A program made the position numbers and the translations under genes. A stretch of DNA of 53,510 bases from UBA7702 sp051866595 (GTDB taxonomy: Bacteria; Bacillota; Dehalobacteriia; UBA7702): the NCBI GenBank assembly GCA_051866595.1, contig JBJDXI010000069.1, forward strand, positions 1 to 53,510, in the 5' to 3' direction. Of the stretch, positions 30,596 through 39,071 are shown one piece after another (the first letter of the stretch is position 1; each line of letters opens with the position of its first letter). The notes beneath the pieces were generated by a model. It had not been told where the DNA came from. It did no database searches and saw nothing but the letters and a program-made list of their open reading frames with translations.

Positions 30596-30624
30596 ATCAT
30601 ACCATCGTTCTTTTGAAAATGCAA
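30596..30624 (-). promoter_or_regulatory. Promoter of riboswitch C and the DUF4430 operon
   Basis: TTGCAT, 17 bases, TATGAT on the minus strand; start point near 30589, just before the aptamer. Confidence 0.75.
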
Positions 30625-30633
30625 GAAGAATTT

Positions 30634-30680
30634 TTCAAAAAGCAAAAGAATATGCTCCCGGCTTTCATCGGGAGCATATT
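30634..30680 (-). terminator. Terminator after the 803-residue SLH/propeller gene
   Basis: ATATGCTCCCG/CGGGAGCATAT stem followed by TTCTTTTGCTTTTT on the minus strand. It insulates this gene from the riboswitch C operon. Confidence 0.85.
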
Positions 30681-30695
30681 TCACAAACAATCATT

Positions 30696-33107
30696 TTACA
30701 GTGACAGAACAAAGCGCATCATAACCGCGGCGATCTGCGCTCTTGTGGCGGAACCTTTCGGCGCCAGAATGATCCGCCCACCGTCGGTGGTACCGCCGAT
30801 ATATCCCTGTTTCACCGCCCACTGGAAGGGCTTCATGGCATAGGGCGAAATTTCGACGGCATCCGGGAAGGAGGAAACGGAAGTCACGGAGGATACATCC
30901 ATTCCTTTGTATTCATCGCAGTAACGATAGAAAATCGTTACCATCTGTTCTCTGGTAATCATTGCGTCAGGAGAGAACGTATCATCGGAGGTTCCTTTGA
31001 CAATACCGTTCTGATAAGCCCACACAACGGCATTTTGATACCAGTCGGCCGTCAGATCGGTAAAGGGCACCCCGCCCTTCACAGCAGGGGAACCGCTGTA
31101 CCGATACAGGATCACCACAAGCTGTGCCCGGGTTGTATTTTTATCCGGAGCGAATACTGTTGTTTCCATACCGTTCATCAACCCGTTCCAGTAATTGAAC
31201 AAAACGCCGTCACGGTACCAATCTCCGCTTTTCACATCACGGAAAGGATTTTCCTTGATTTTCGTTTCAGCGGCAGTCAAAGCCGAAAGGTTTGTTACCA
31301 GAGCCTGTTCTTCCTTGGTCAGTTGTTCATAGGCGATCCGGGCTTCGGCAACGCTTTTTTCGGAGATACGTCCGTTGAGACCGTTAATTTTCGCCGTGAC
31401 CGCCGCCACCGCTTCGTGGTCAACGGAATCCGTTACGGAAATATCCACCGAGGTATAAAGAGGAGAAACCGTCTGATTGATATTGTTCTGATCGTTATCG
31501 TTATTTCCGTCGTCGGTATCCCGGTACATCACATGGGAAAAGGTCAGCGTCACTTCAATATCATCCTCTGTCAGCGGATCCGTACTGTATTCCACATATT
31601 CCGTCACATCCCGGGTTTTTCCGTTGGCGTAGGTGGCCGTAACAACCATACCGGCGGGATCAAAGGTTTCCCCGGCATTATATTCGGTTTTATCCGGTTC
31701 CTTTGTGACTTCCAGCTTTTTGATGCTCCAGCCCAGTGCCATAATGTAGCAGGAATCGTTTTTGAAATACATCGTGCCGTACTCATCGCAGATGGCGCTG
31801 CCGAGGGCATACTGCACCTGTTCCCCGGCGGGAGTAAATAAAATCTCCGCGAATTGGGATTTGCTGTCCATCTCGGTCTGGCCGGGCTTATCCTTGATCA
31901 CCCGAACTTTGCCGGGCACATAATTTTCAATAAAATAGACATAAACCGAACCGTCGGTTTCCTCGTAGGCCGTGGTTAAAAGTCCGCTGGTCTGAACGCA
32001 GCCCTGGGTGGGGCAGGAATAGGCCACTTCACCTTTTTCCAGATCGATGACGTCGATATGATGGCCCAGTTCGATATTTTCCGCGTCGGTCTGCACAAAC
32101 TGTCCCTGTTTGCCCTGAACGCCGACGTAAGCCCGGCCGTTATAGATCACCGGAGTACAGGAAACCTTGCCGCCGAGATCCATTTCAAGCATATTCTCTT
32201 CATCGAGATTCCCTTCGGCGTCTACGGGAACTCCATAGAAGGAACCGCCCTGGGAGGCGAAGTAAGCCGTCCCTGCGCCGTCGCCGTCTTCATCCACAAA
32301 CGCGACGGTACTGCGGATATCACCGTTCAAACCTTCAATTTTGTCAATCACCTGCGCTTTACCGCCGTCGCTGTGATTGCCGGAGCGAACCGAATAAAAG
32401 ACCGAAGATCGTGCAACCCCCTCACCGGTGGATGCGTCGCCCTCACCGTCATCGGAGCCGACGAGAAGATAATTGTCATTCACATAGCACCCGGCCCAGT
32501 AAAAACCGCCGGTATGGGTCAGCGTCCAGACTTCTTCACCGGTCTCAGCGTCAACGCAGACATAATCCGCTTCCGAGGTGGAGGAACGCCAGTAACCGGT
32601 ATAAACGTAACCATCATGATAAGTCACCGGACAGTTGGACTGCCCTCGGTTCTCGTTCTGATACAGCCATCCCGCGGTCATCGTCTCTAAATCCATCACC
32701 TGAAGCTTGCCGTTGGCCAGCGACACATAGAGAGAACCGTCACAGTAGGTCGGCGGCGTAATATTCCAGGAAGAGGAGCTGGCGGCATCCAGTTCCCCCT
32801 GCTGAATCACTTCCCCGGTCACCGAATCCACCTTGTATACAATATTGCTGCAAAAAAAGACGATGGCGTCATCGACGATAATCGGGGGACTCGGCGCGTA
32901 ATCCCAGCCTGTACCGATTTTCTTCGCCCAGTAAAGAGTCGCGTCATCGGCCTGGGTCGGCAGAGCGACGGACGTCACACCGTTATTTTCCGGATTCCCC
33001 CGGAAATTACCCCAGGTATAGGCGTAAAGTCCCTGAGCGGAAAAGCAAAGAAAACACATAACGGCCAGGGCCAAAAGGGCCAAACGACATGATTTTTTTC
33101 GTTTCAT
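30696..33107 (-). CDS. SLH-anchored PQQ-like propeller protein
   Basis: 803 residues with signal peptide (to about residue 29). Residues about 30-480 are a PQQ-type beta-propeller (VDAETGEEVWTLTHTGGFYW, VIDLEKGEVAY) plainly homologous to that of the 18474 protein, including FYWAG and the SAICDEYGTMYFKND/SVICDEDGTIYHKND segment. Residues about 480-590 resemble a bacterial Ig-like domain (LEVTKEPDKTEYNAGETFDP), then a helical spacer and three SLH motifs. It lacks DUF4430. It has its own promoter and an attenuator-like leader rather than a cobalamin riboswitch, so it may belong to the same surface system under other control, or bind a different ligand. Confidence 0.87.
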   Translation of the reverse strand: MKRKKSCRLALLALAVMCFLCFSAQGLYAYTWGNFRGNPENNGVTSVALPTQADDATLYWAKKIGTGWDYAPSPPIIVDDAIVFFCSNIVYKVDSVTGEVIQQGELDAASSSSWNITPPTYCDGSLYVSLANGKLQVMDLETMTAGWLYQNENRGQSNCPVTYHDGYVYTGYWRSSTSEADYVCVDAETGEEVWTLTHTGGFYWAGCYVNDNYLLVGSDDGEGDASTGEGVARSSVFYSVRSGNHSDGGKAQVIDKIEGLNGDIRSTVAFVDEDGDGAGTAYFASQGGSFYGVPVDAEGNLDEENMLEMDLGGKVSCTPVIYNGRAYVGVQGKQGQFVQTDAENIELGHHIDVIDLEKGEVAYSCPTQGCVQTSGLLTTAYEETDGSVYVYFIENYVPGKVRVIKDKPGQTEMDSKSQFAEILFTPAGEQVQYALGSAICDEYGTMYFKNDSCYIMALGWSIKKLEVTKEPDKTEYNAGETFDPAGMVVTATYANGKTRDVTEYVEYSTDPLTEDDIEVTLTFSHVMYRDTDDGNNDNDQNNINQTVSPLYTSVDISVTDSVDHEAVAAVTAKINGLNGRISEKSVAEARIAYEQLTKEEQALVTNLSALTAAETKIKENPFRDVKSGDWYRDGVLFNYWNGLMNGMETTVFAPDKNTTRAQLVVILYRYSGSPAVKGGVPFTDLTADWYQNAVVWAYQNGIVKGTSDDTFSPDAMITREQMVTIFYRYCDEYKGMDVSSVTSVSSFPDAVEISPYAMKPFQWAVKQGYIGGTTDGGRIILAPKGSATRAQIAAVMMRFVLSL

Positions 33108-33124
33108 CCTGATTCCTCCTTAAA

Positions 33125-33178
33125 AATAAAAAAAGTGCGCAAACAAAGACAGAAAAATCTGTCTTTCCATTGCACACA
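33125..33178 (-). terminator. Terminator-like hairpin in the leader of the SLH/propeller gene
   Basis: GTGTGCAA...TTGCGCAC outer stem and AAAGACAG/CTGTCTTT inner stem followed by TTTTTTT, ending about 10 bases before the RBS. Its place suggests attenuation. The GTGTGCA...TGCGCAC + T7 pattern also occurs at 30270-30332. Confidence 0.75.
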
Positions 33179-33230
33179 TCGGAATTTTCCCCGCGGCTTC
33201 ACACTTGCCGAAGGAAACGCTATGAAATTG
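33179..33230 (-). promoter_or_regulatory. Possible unrecognised aptamer before the attenuator
   Basis: Between the promoter and the terminator the minus strand reads GCGTTTCCTTCGGCAAGTG, GAAGCCGCGGGGAAAATTCC. GGC/GCC and GGAA/TTCC can pair, and TTTCC can pair with GGAAA inside the terminator, giving an alternative fold. No known riboswitch core recognised. Confidence 0.4.
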
Positions 33231-33235
33231 AGGTC

Positions 33236-33264
33236 ATTATAGCAGAGAAAACAAAAACTGTCAA
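33236..33264 (-). promoter_or_regulatory. Strong promoter of the SLH/propeller gene
   Basis: TTGACA, 17 bases, TATAAT on the minus strand, consensus in both boxes. Confidence 0.88.
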
Positions 33265-33332
33265 TGAAAAATGACCGGAGCGCCTCCGGTGCCATCTGTA
33301 AACCGAAGGCGTTGCCTGAACGTAACCCGATC

Positions 33333-33767
33333 TTACCTGGGCTCCTCATACACAGAGCGGGCAATGACTTCCTCAAAACCGTACCAGCCCAGTTTCTGAC
33401 CACATCGGTCGCAAAAAGACTGATATTCCCATTCCAGCGTCGATCGACATTGAGGGCACAGAGGATACTCCCGGCCGTCCTTAAAACGAACCGCTTCCAC
33501 CACGGACTTCCGAAAACGGTACGCCAGTTCTTCTTCTCTTTTTTTCGGATGCCATGACGAAAGGTACGTTTCTTTCATCACATCTGCCAATCCTGCCGGA
33601 TCGACAGGGCGCGGAGCCATTAACAGACCCATTGTTTCTTCCCGGGAACACATCAGAATATGAAAGGAATCACCGGTTTCCGAAGGATACGGTTCCCGCT
33701 GTTTTTCTTTATGCGGAAGTAATCCAAAGAACACCGAGTTGAGCATTGTTCGATACATAGAATCCAT
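33333..33767 (-). CDS. Hypothetical zinc-ribbon protein
   Basis: 144 residues starting MDSMYRTMLNSVFFGLLP, 7 nt after GGAGG (an ATG six bases upstream is too close to the RBS). The C-terminus holds a zinc ribbon, CPQC about 15 residues before CDRC. The N-terminal part has no recognised fold. No signal peptide. Function unknown. Monocistronic and divergent from the ArsC-like gene. Confidence 0.75.
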   Translation of the reverse strand: MDSMYRTMLNSVFFGLLPHKEKQREPYPSETGDSFHILMCSREETMGLLMAPRPVDPAGLADVMKETYLSSWHPKKREEELAYRFRKSVVEAVRFKDGREYPLCPQCRSTLEWEYQSFCDRCGQKLGWYGFEEVIARSVYEEPR

Positions 33768-33879
33768 GAGCATTCCTCCTTTCCTGTATCTCTATTTTAA
33801 ACGGAAAAGGCCCCAAAGACGAGGAACGAAAGTTCCTTATATTATATAATAATATATAATATATTATGCGCAAAAGATG

Positions 33880-33906
33880 TTCCCCGGGGAAAAAATATGA
33901 TATAAT
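33880..33906 (+). promoter_or_regulatory. Promoter region with palindrome before the ArsC-like gene
   Basis: TATAAT at 33901-33906; the -35 region is occupied by the perfect 12-base palindrome TTCCCCGGGGAA (33880-33891), a possible operator. The flanking 33838-33866 is almost pure A/T. Confidence 0.5.
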
Positions 33907-33942
33907 GAATCAACATTTCATACAGATACAAAGGAGACTGTC

Positions 33943-34293
33943 ATGCTGTTTATTGAATACGCCAAATGCACCACCTGCAAAAAAGCGAAAAAATGGCTGG
34001 AAAGCCACGAAATCACCTTTACCGACCGTCCCATCAAGGAAGAAGCACCGACCTATGACGAACTGAAAACGTGGCATCAGAAAAGCGGCCTGCCCCTGAA
34101 AAAATTTTTCAATACCAGCGGCCAGCTCTACCGCTCCTTTGAGTTAAAGGACAAGCTCCCCTCGATGAGCGAAGAAGAACAGCTCCGTCTGTTGGCAAGC
34201 GACGGTATGCTGGTTAAACGCCCTATCGTCGTCACGGAAAACGATATTCTGGTGGGCTTTAAAGAAGACGAATGGGAAAAAGCGCTGTTATGA
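33943..34293 (+). CDS. ArsC/Spx-family thioredoxin-fold protein
   Basis: 116 residues with the N-terminal redox motif YAKCTTCKKAKKWLESHEI and the ArsC-type LVKRPIVV segment. Both Cys of the CTTC motif are present. Family members are glutaredoxin-like arsenate reductases or Spx-like regulators; the motif spacing fits the YffB/ArsC-like branch rather than Spx, but the role is uncertain. ATGA overlap with the AlkD gene, which in turn overlaps the next gene: a three-gene operon. Confidence 0.9.
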   Translation: MLFIEYAKCTTCKKAKKWLESHEITFTDRPIKEEAPTYDELKTWHQKSGLPLKKFFNTSGQLYRSFELKDKLPSMSEEEQLRLLASDGMLVKRPIVVTENDILVGFKEDEWEKALL

Positions 34294-34985
34294 GTCTTTG
34301 GGAACAAAACCTCCACCAACAGCTTTTCGCTTTGGCCGACCCGGAATATAAGAATTTTCATTGTTCCCTGATGCCCACCGTTGACAGAGATACCGTCATC
34401 GGCATCCGCACACCGGTTCTGCGGAAATTCACCGGGGACTTCGCCAAAACCGAAGCGGCCGCCGTTTTTCTGCGAAGCCTGCCTCACCGCTATTACGAAG
34501 AAAACAACCTTCACGGCTTTCTCCTCGAAAAGATCAAAGATTACGATACCCTCATCCGGGAACTGAACCGTTTTCTGCCTTACGTCAATAACTGGGCAAC
34601 CTGTGATATGATCTCACCGAAGATCTTCAAAAAACACCTTCCGGAGCTGTTCGGTCAGATCAATATCTGGCTCGAAGCGGAAGACACTTACACCGTCCGT
34701 TTTGCCCTGGGGATGCTGATGAAATTTTATCTTGACGAGGCTTTTGAACCCGCTCATCTTGAACTCGTATCGAACCTCCGCTCCGGGGAATACTACATCA
34801 ACATGATGACCGCGTGGTATTTCGCCACAGCTCTGGCCAAACAGTACGATACAGTCCTACCCTATCTGGAACAGCGTCGTCTCGATCCCTGGACCCACAA
34901 CAAAGCCATTCAAAAAGCCATTGAGAGCCGCAGGATCACGCCGGAGCAAAAAGAATATCTGCGTACATTGAGGATCAAAAAATGA
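34290..34985 (+). CDS. DNA alkylation repair protein (AlkD-like)
   Basis: 231 residues, all helical HEAT-like repeats. LRKFTGDFAK, NNLHGFLLEKIKD, LPYVNNWATCDMISPK and the W in MMTAWYFATALAK match AlkD, a glycosylase that removes bulky or positively charged alkylated bases. The start at 34290 overlaps the upstream stop (ATGA). Co-transcribed with the ArsC-like and Dph6-like genes. Confidence 0.92.
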   Translation: MSLWEQNLHQQLFALADPEYKNFHCSLMPTVDRDTVIGIRTPVLRKFTGDFAKTEAAAVFLRSLPHRYYEENNLHGFLLEKIKDYDTLIRELNRFLPYVNNWATCDMISPKIFKKHLPELFGQINIWLEAEDTYTVRFALGMLMKFYLDEAFEPAHLELVSNLRSGEYYINMMTAWYFATALAKQYDTVLPYLEQRRLDPWTHNKAIQKAIESRRITPEQKEYLRTLRIKK

Positions 34986-35650
34986 AAAGAGAAAAATTTG
35001 TCGTTTCCTACAGCGGCGGCAAAGACAGCGCCCTGGCTCTTCACCGTGTTATCCAGGAAGGCCACATCCCCACCGCTTTGCTTATCACTTATAACACCGA
35101 TGCAGGACGCTCCTGGTTTCACGGGATTCCCCCTTTTCTCCTGGATGATCTGGCCGACGCCCTCCAAATTCCCGTCCGCAAAATCCCCTGCGGCGGCGGG
35201 AACGATTACACCGAAAGTTTTATTTCCGCCCTCAAAGAAGAGAAAGAGGCCGGCGCTGCCTTCTGCGTTTTCGGAGATATTGACATTGAGGATCACCGCC
35301 AATGGTGCGCCGATGTCTGTACCGCCGCGGGGATCCGCCTTTATCATCCCCTGTGGCAGGAATCCCGTGAAGCGCTGGTGAAAGAGTGCATCCGCGAAGG
35401 ATTTATCGCCCATATCACCACCCTGGATACGGCAAGACTCAGCGAAAAGCATTTAGGACGTGTCCTCTCGGAAGAGGAAATCAAAGAAATCGCCGCCGAA
35501 GGCGCCGACGCCTGTGGCGAAAACGGCGAATACCATACCTTCGTTTCCGACGGTCCCCTTTTCCGCCATCCCGTTTCCTTCACTTTCGGCACACCGGTGA
35601 AAAAGGGCTCTTATGCCAGCCTGCCGCTGGAAAACAAGAAAGACCGATAA
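34982..35650 (+). CDS. Dph6-related ATP pyrophosphatase
   Basis: 222 residues with the PP-loop SYSGGKDSALALHR at the N-terminus and the C-terminal GENGEYHTFVSDGPLF motif typical of diphthine-ammonia-ligase relatives. Bacteria lack diphthamide, so this enzyme amidates or adenylates another, unknown substrate. It overlaps the AlkD stop by four bases. Confidence 0.9.
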   Translation: MKREKFVVSYSGGKDSALALHRVIQEGHIPTALLITYNTDAGRSWFHGIPPFLLDDLADALQIPVRKIPCGGGNDYTESFISALKEEKEAGAAFCVFGDIDIEDHRQWCADVCTAAGIRLYHPLWQESREALVKECIREGFIAHITTLDTARLSEKHLGRVLSEEEIKEIAAEGADACGENGEYHTFVSDGPLFRHPVSFTFGTPVKKGSYASLPLENKKDR

Positions 35651-35680
35651 AATAACAACAAATCATTTGAAAGGGCAAGA

Positions 35681-37012
35681 ATGAGAGTTCAATTATCCGA
35701 CCATTTTAATTATTCCCGCATTTTCCGGTTTACTCTGCCTTCCATCATCATGATGATCTTTTCCTCCCTTTACGTCATTGTTGACGGTCTTTTCGTCTCC
35801 AATCTCGTGGGAAGCAACGCACTGGCATCGGTGAATATCATCATGCCCGCCATTATGACCATCGGCGCCTTCGGTTTTATGCTGGGCATCGGGGGCAACG
35901 CCCAGGTTGCAAAAACATTGGGCGAAGGAGACAACGAAAAGGCCCGCCGCTATTTTTCCCTCATTGTCGTCACCATCCTCGTTTTAGGCTTTTCCCTGTC
36001 TGCCCTTTGCCTGATTTTTATCGAACCCCTCTGCCGTTTCCTCGGCGCCAGCGAAAAGCTGATGGATTATTGCGTGACTTACGGTGCCATTATGCTGGCC
36101 GGCAGCACCTTCTTTATGCTTCAGGTCACTTTTCAAACCTTCTTCGTCACCGCCGAAAAGCCCACTCTGGGACTGATCTTCACCGTGGCCGCCGGCATCA
36201 CCAACATGGTCTTTGACTATATTTTCATCGCCGTGATGGGACTGGGCATCGCCGGGGCGGCTCTTGCCACGGTGCTGGGATACGCCGTCGGCGGCGTCAT
36301 CCCCTTTTTCTATTTTCTTCTGCCCAACAGCAGTCTGCTGCGGTTCAAAAAACCCCGGTTCGACCTGGCGATGCTGCTCCGCAGCTCCGCCAATGGCGCC
36401 TCGGAAATGGTGTCGAACCTTTCCTATTCCATCGTGACCTTTCTCTATAACTTTCAGATGATGCGCATCGCCGGTGAAAACGGCGTGGCCGCCATTACCG
36501 TGGTACTCTACGTCAACATGATTTTCAACGCCATCATCATGGGTTATTCCTTCGGAATCGCTCCGGTGATCGGCTTTCATTACGGCGCGGAAAACCACGA
36601 GGAGCTGCAAAACCTCTTTCGCCGTTGTTTAAAAGTGATCGGCGCTGTTTCCATCCTGATGGTGATTATGGCACAGCTCACCGCCGGGCCGGTTACCGAT
36701 ATTTTCTGCGGCGGCAACAGAGAACTGGAAACGATGACGACCTCCGGATTCCGGCTGTACGCCCTCTCCTTCCTTTTCTGCGGCATGAACATTTTCGGTT
36801 CCTCCTTTTTCACCGCCCTGTGCAACGGCAAAATCTCCGCCGTCATTTCCTTCCTGCGGACACTGGTGATGGAAACCGGTATGCTGTTACTTCTGCCCAC
36901 GGTTTTCGGGCTCATCGGCGTGTGGCTGGCGGTGCCCATTACCGAAACCGTTACATTTATGGTGGTACTCTATTTCTGGATTACCCGGCGGAAACGGTAT
37001 CACTACGTCTGA
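35681..37012 (+). CDS. MATE family efflux transporter
   Basis: 443 residues with twelve membrane helices in two homologous halves, MIFSSLYVIVDGLFVSNLVG near the N-terminus and GFHYGAENHEEL in the second half. MATE proteins export drugs or metabolites in exchange for Na+ or H+. RBS AAGGGCAAG before the ATG; the gene follows the Dph6-like gene by 30 bases, perhaps in the same transcript. Confidence 0.93.
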   Translation: MRVQLSDHFNYSRIFRFTLPSIIMMIFSSLYVIVDGLFVSNLVGSNALASVNIIMPAIMTIGAFGFMLGIGGNAQVAKTLGEGDNEKARRYFSLIVVTILVLGFSLSALCLIFIEPLCRFLGASEKLMDYCVTYGAIMLAGSTFFMLQVTFQTFFVTAEKPTLGLIFTVAAGITNMVFDYIFIAVMGLGIAGAALATVLGYAVGGVIPFFYFLLPNSSLLRFKKPRFDLAMLLRSSANGASEMVSNLSYSIVTFLYNFQMMRIAGENGVAAITVVLYVNMIFNAIIMGYSFGIAPVIGFHYGAENHEELQNLFRRCLKVIGAVSILMVIMAQLTAGPVTDIFCGGNRELETMTTSGFRLYALSFLFCGMNIFGSSFFTALCNGKISAVISFLRTLVMETGMLLLLPTVFGLIGVWLAVPITETVTFMVVLYFWITRRKRYHYV

Positions 37013-37026
37013 ATCACTGAATATTC

Positions 37027-37091
37027 AAAAAAGCGCTTTCCGGAGCTCCCCGTCCAGGGGATGCTTCTCCGAAAAGCGCTTTCTTTTTTAT
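37027..37091. terminator. Bidirectional terminator between MATE and GNAT genes
   Basis: AAAGCGCTTTCCGGAG pairs with CTCCGAAAAGCGCTTT, with A/T tracts on both sides. Confidence 0.88.
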
Positions 37092-37525
37092 TTTCGTTTC
37101 CATTTCATGGGAATATAGGCAATGCCGTCCTTCTCTTCTTTTTCGCCCAAAAGCTCAAAACCCAGACGGCGGTAAATTTCAACGGCATAGGGAGAGGAAT
37201 GTACCGTCAGTTCCCCGGAGCCGCAGTCCTTTTTTGCCTGTTCCGCCAGGGCTTTGCCGATCCCTCTGCGATGATGCGCGCCGTCAACGAAAAACAACGC
37301 GATATGATTTCCCTGTTCCCGGGTGGCGAGAACGCCCCGCATTTCACCGCTGTCAAAAGCGCCGTAAAACTTCAGTCCCCGGACATACCCCGGATCGTGA
37401 ATGGCATAACCGAAAGCGTCGATGCCCTCCCGGGAATAGCCCGGCGCGTCGTACTTCAAAAAGACTTCCCAGGCCAGCTCCAGACCGTCTCCCCGCTCAT
37501 GATTTTCCAAAAGACGAATTTCCAT
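37088..37525 (-). CDS. GNAT family N-acetyltransferase
   Basis: 145 residues. The acetyl-CoA motif A is VDGAHHRRGIGKALAEQAKK, followed by the C-terminal IYRRLGFELLGE. Substrate unknown. The ATG 8 nt after GGAGG was chosen; a GTG directly before it is also possible. Monocistronic. Confidence 0.9.
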   Translation of the reverse strand: MEIRLLENHERGDGLELAWEVFLKYDAPGYSREGIDAFGYAIHDPGYVRGLKFYGAFDSGEMRGVLATREQGNHIALFFVDGAHHRRGIGKALAEQAKKDCGSGELTVHSSPYAVEIYRRLGFELLGEKEEKDGIAYIPMKWKRK

Positions 37526-37581
37526 CACCGCATCCTCCTTTACGCAAAACAGTATAGCATAAACGGGAGAGAAAAACGAGA

Positions 37582-38229
37582 TCAGATATCCTGTCTTTCA
37601 AAATTTTTCAGGGAAAGCCGGTAGGAAACAAAGGTCAGCAGAGCGAAAAGCAGAAAACCAACGACCAACACCACCAGTTTTTCCGTCAAGAACTGAGGAT
37701 CCAAAGTATCCATCCGTTCCGCGAAAAAGGGAACGATATGTGTAAGGGTTTCCATCACACCGGCGTAGAAAAAAACCACCGTGGAAGAAACAACAAAGGC
37801 TTTTCCCACTTTCCGCACATCTTTGTAATACACGAGGAAAAAAATGAGATTAAAGAGACCCAGCATCACAAAGGAAAAACCGAAAAAGGCAAGATTGGCC
37901 TCGATGCCCACCTGATTCAAAGGAACCGACATTTGCTGACGCAACACGGCGAAGGGAACCGCCAGCAACATCTGGCCCAATTCCAGAAGCAGAACCGTCA
38001 TAAAACGCGCCTTGACAGCGTCGGTTTTGCCCACCGGCAACAGGAGCGAATACTCCACATCCTTATTTTCCCGGCCGCCGAGACAGATGAAAAAGACGCC
38101 GAGTGAAGTATAAAAAAACGTCACATAATAGGGATAGTTCGGGATCAACAGCAGCGCGGAGAGCAGAAGGAAACCGACGGACGCCGGATGCATTGCCAGC
38201 CGCAGTTCTTTTTGGAGCAATCGGTTCAT
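37582..38229 (-). CDS. ABC-2 type transporter permease
   Basis: 215 residues with six membrane helices, opening MNRLLQKELRLAMHPASVGF. It overlaps the ATP-binding gene by four bases, so it is its membrane partner. Such two-gene exporters (YtrB/BcrA type) handle peptides, antibiotics or membrane components. Substrate unknown. Confidence 0.88.
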   Translation of the reverse strand: MNRLLQKELRLAMHPASVGFLLLSALLLIPNYPYYVTFFYTSLGVFFICLGGRENKDVEYSLLLPVGKTDAVKARFMTVLLLELGQMLLAVPFAVLRQQMSVPLNQVGIEANLAFFGFSFVMLGLFNLIFFLVYYKDVRKVGKAFVVSSTVVFFYAGVMETLTHIVPFFAERMDTLDPQFLTEKLVVLVVGFLLFALLTFVSYRLSLKNFERQDI

Positions 38230-39071
38230 GCTTCGCCCTCCTTTTCCAGATGAATCATAATGGTTTCGGGATCGGCGGGAAGAACCGTACCGAAAATATC
38301 CTTCGCCCTCTCTGCCTCTATCAGCGCGGCAAAGCCCTCTTTCCGGCGCTTACAACCGATGAGCAGGGAAGGATCGTTTTTTTCTTTCTCCTCACCGGTC
38401 ATCGTCACCAGACGGTAGCTGTTCATAAATGATTTCATCTCTTCATCCGCCCGGAGCTGTCCCTGCCGCAGATATAAAATTCGGTCGGCGCACTGTTCCA
38501 GATCGGTAATGATATGGGTGGAAAATAAAATCGTAACGCCTCTGTCTTTCAGCTCCAAAAAGAGATCCAGAAGCTCATCCCGGGAAATCGGATCCAGTCC
38601 CGAAGTGGGTTCATCGAGGATCAGAAGCTCCGCGCCGTGGGATAACGCCAAAGACAGAGCGTATTTCACTTTCATCCCCGCCGAGAGCTTCGCCGGTGTT
38701 TTGTTTTCGTCCAGAGCGAAATCCAAAAGACAGCGGCGGTACGTCTTTTCATCCCAGGTATCGTAAAAAGAGCGGGTCACCGCGGTGACGGTTTTCAGCT
38801 TTCGGGAAGGATAAAAATCAAAGCCTCCGGAAATATAGCCGATTTTCTGTTTCACCGTTTTTTCGTTACCGATAAAATCGAGCCCTAAAAACCGGACAGC
38901 GCCGCCATCAGGATGAAGAAAGCCCAGCAGAGATTTGAGAGTCGTGGTTTTACCGGCTCCGTTGCGGCCGATAAAACCGGTAATCTGACCTTGGGCCAGA
39001 GAGAAGGAAACCGGCCCCAGAGAAAAGGCCGGATAATTTTTTTCCAGCTGTTCCACGGTTAAAACGCTCAC
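38226..39071 (-). CDS. ABC transporter ATP-binding protein
   Basis: 281 residues. Walker A GRNGAGKTTTLKSLL, signature KLSAGMKVKYALSLAL, Walker B ELLILDEPTSGLDP and the H-loop FSTHII are all present. The extra C-terminal domain is typical of the YtrB/BcrA export group. Coupled by four-base overlaps to the regulator upstream and the permease downstream. Confidence 0.94.
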   Translation of the reverse strand: MSVLTVEQLEKNYPAFSLGPVSFSLAQGQITGFIGRNGAGKTTTLKSLLGFLHPDGGAVRFLGLDFIGNEKTVKQKIGYISGGFDFYPSRKLKTVTAVTRSFYDTWDEKTYRRCLLDFALDENKTPAKLSAGMKVKYALSLALSHGAELLILDEPTSGLDPISRDELLDLFLELKDRGVTILFSTHIITDLEQCADRILYLRQGQLRADEEMKSFMNSYRLVTMTGEEKEKNDPSLLIGCKRRKEGFAALIEAERAKDIFGTVLPADPETIMIHLEKEGEA

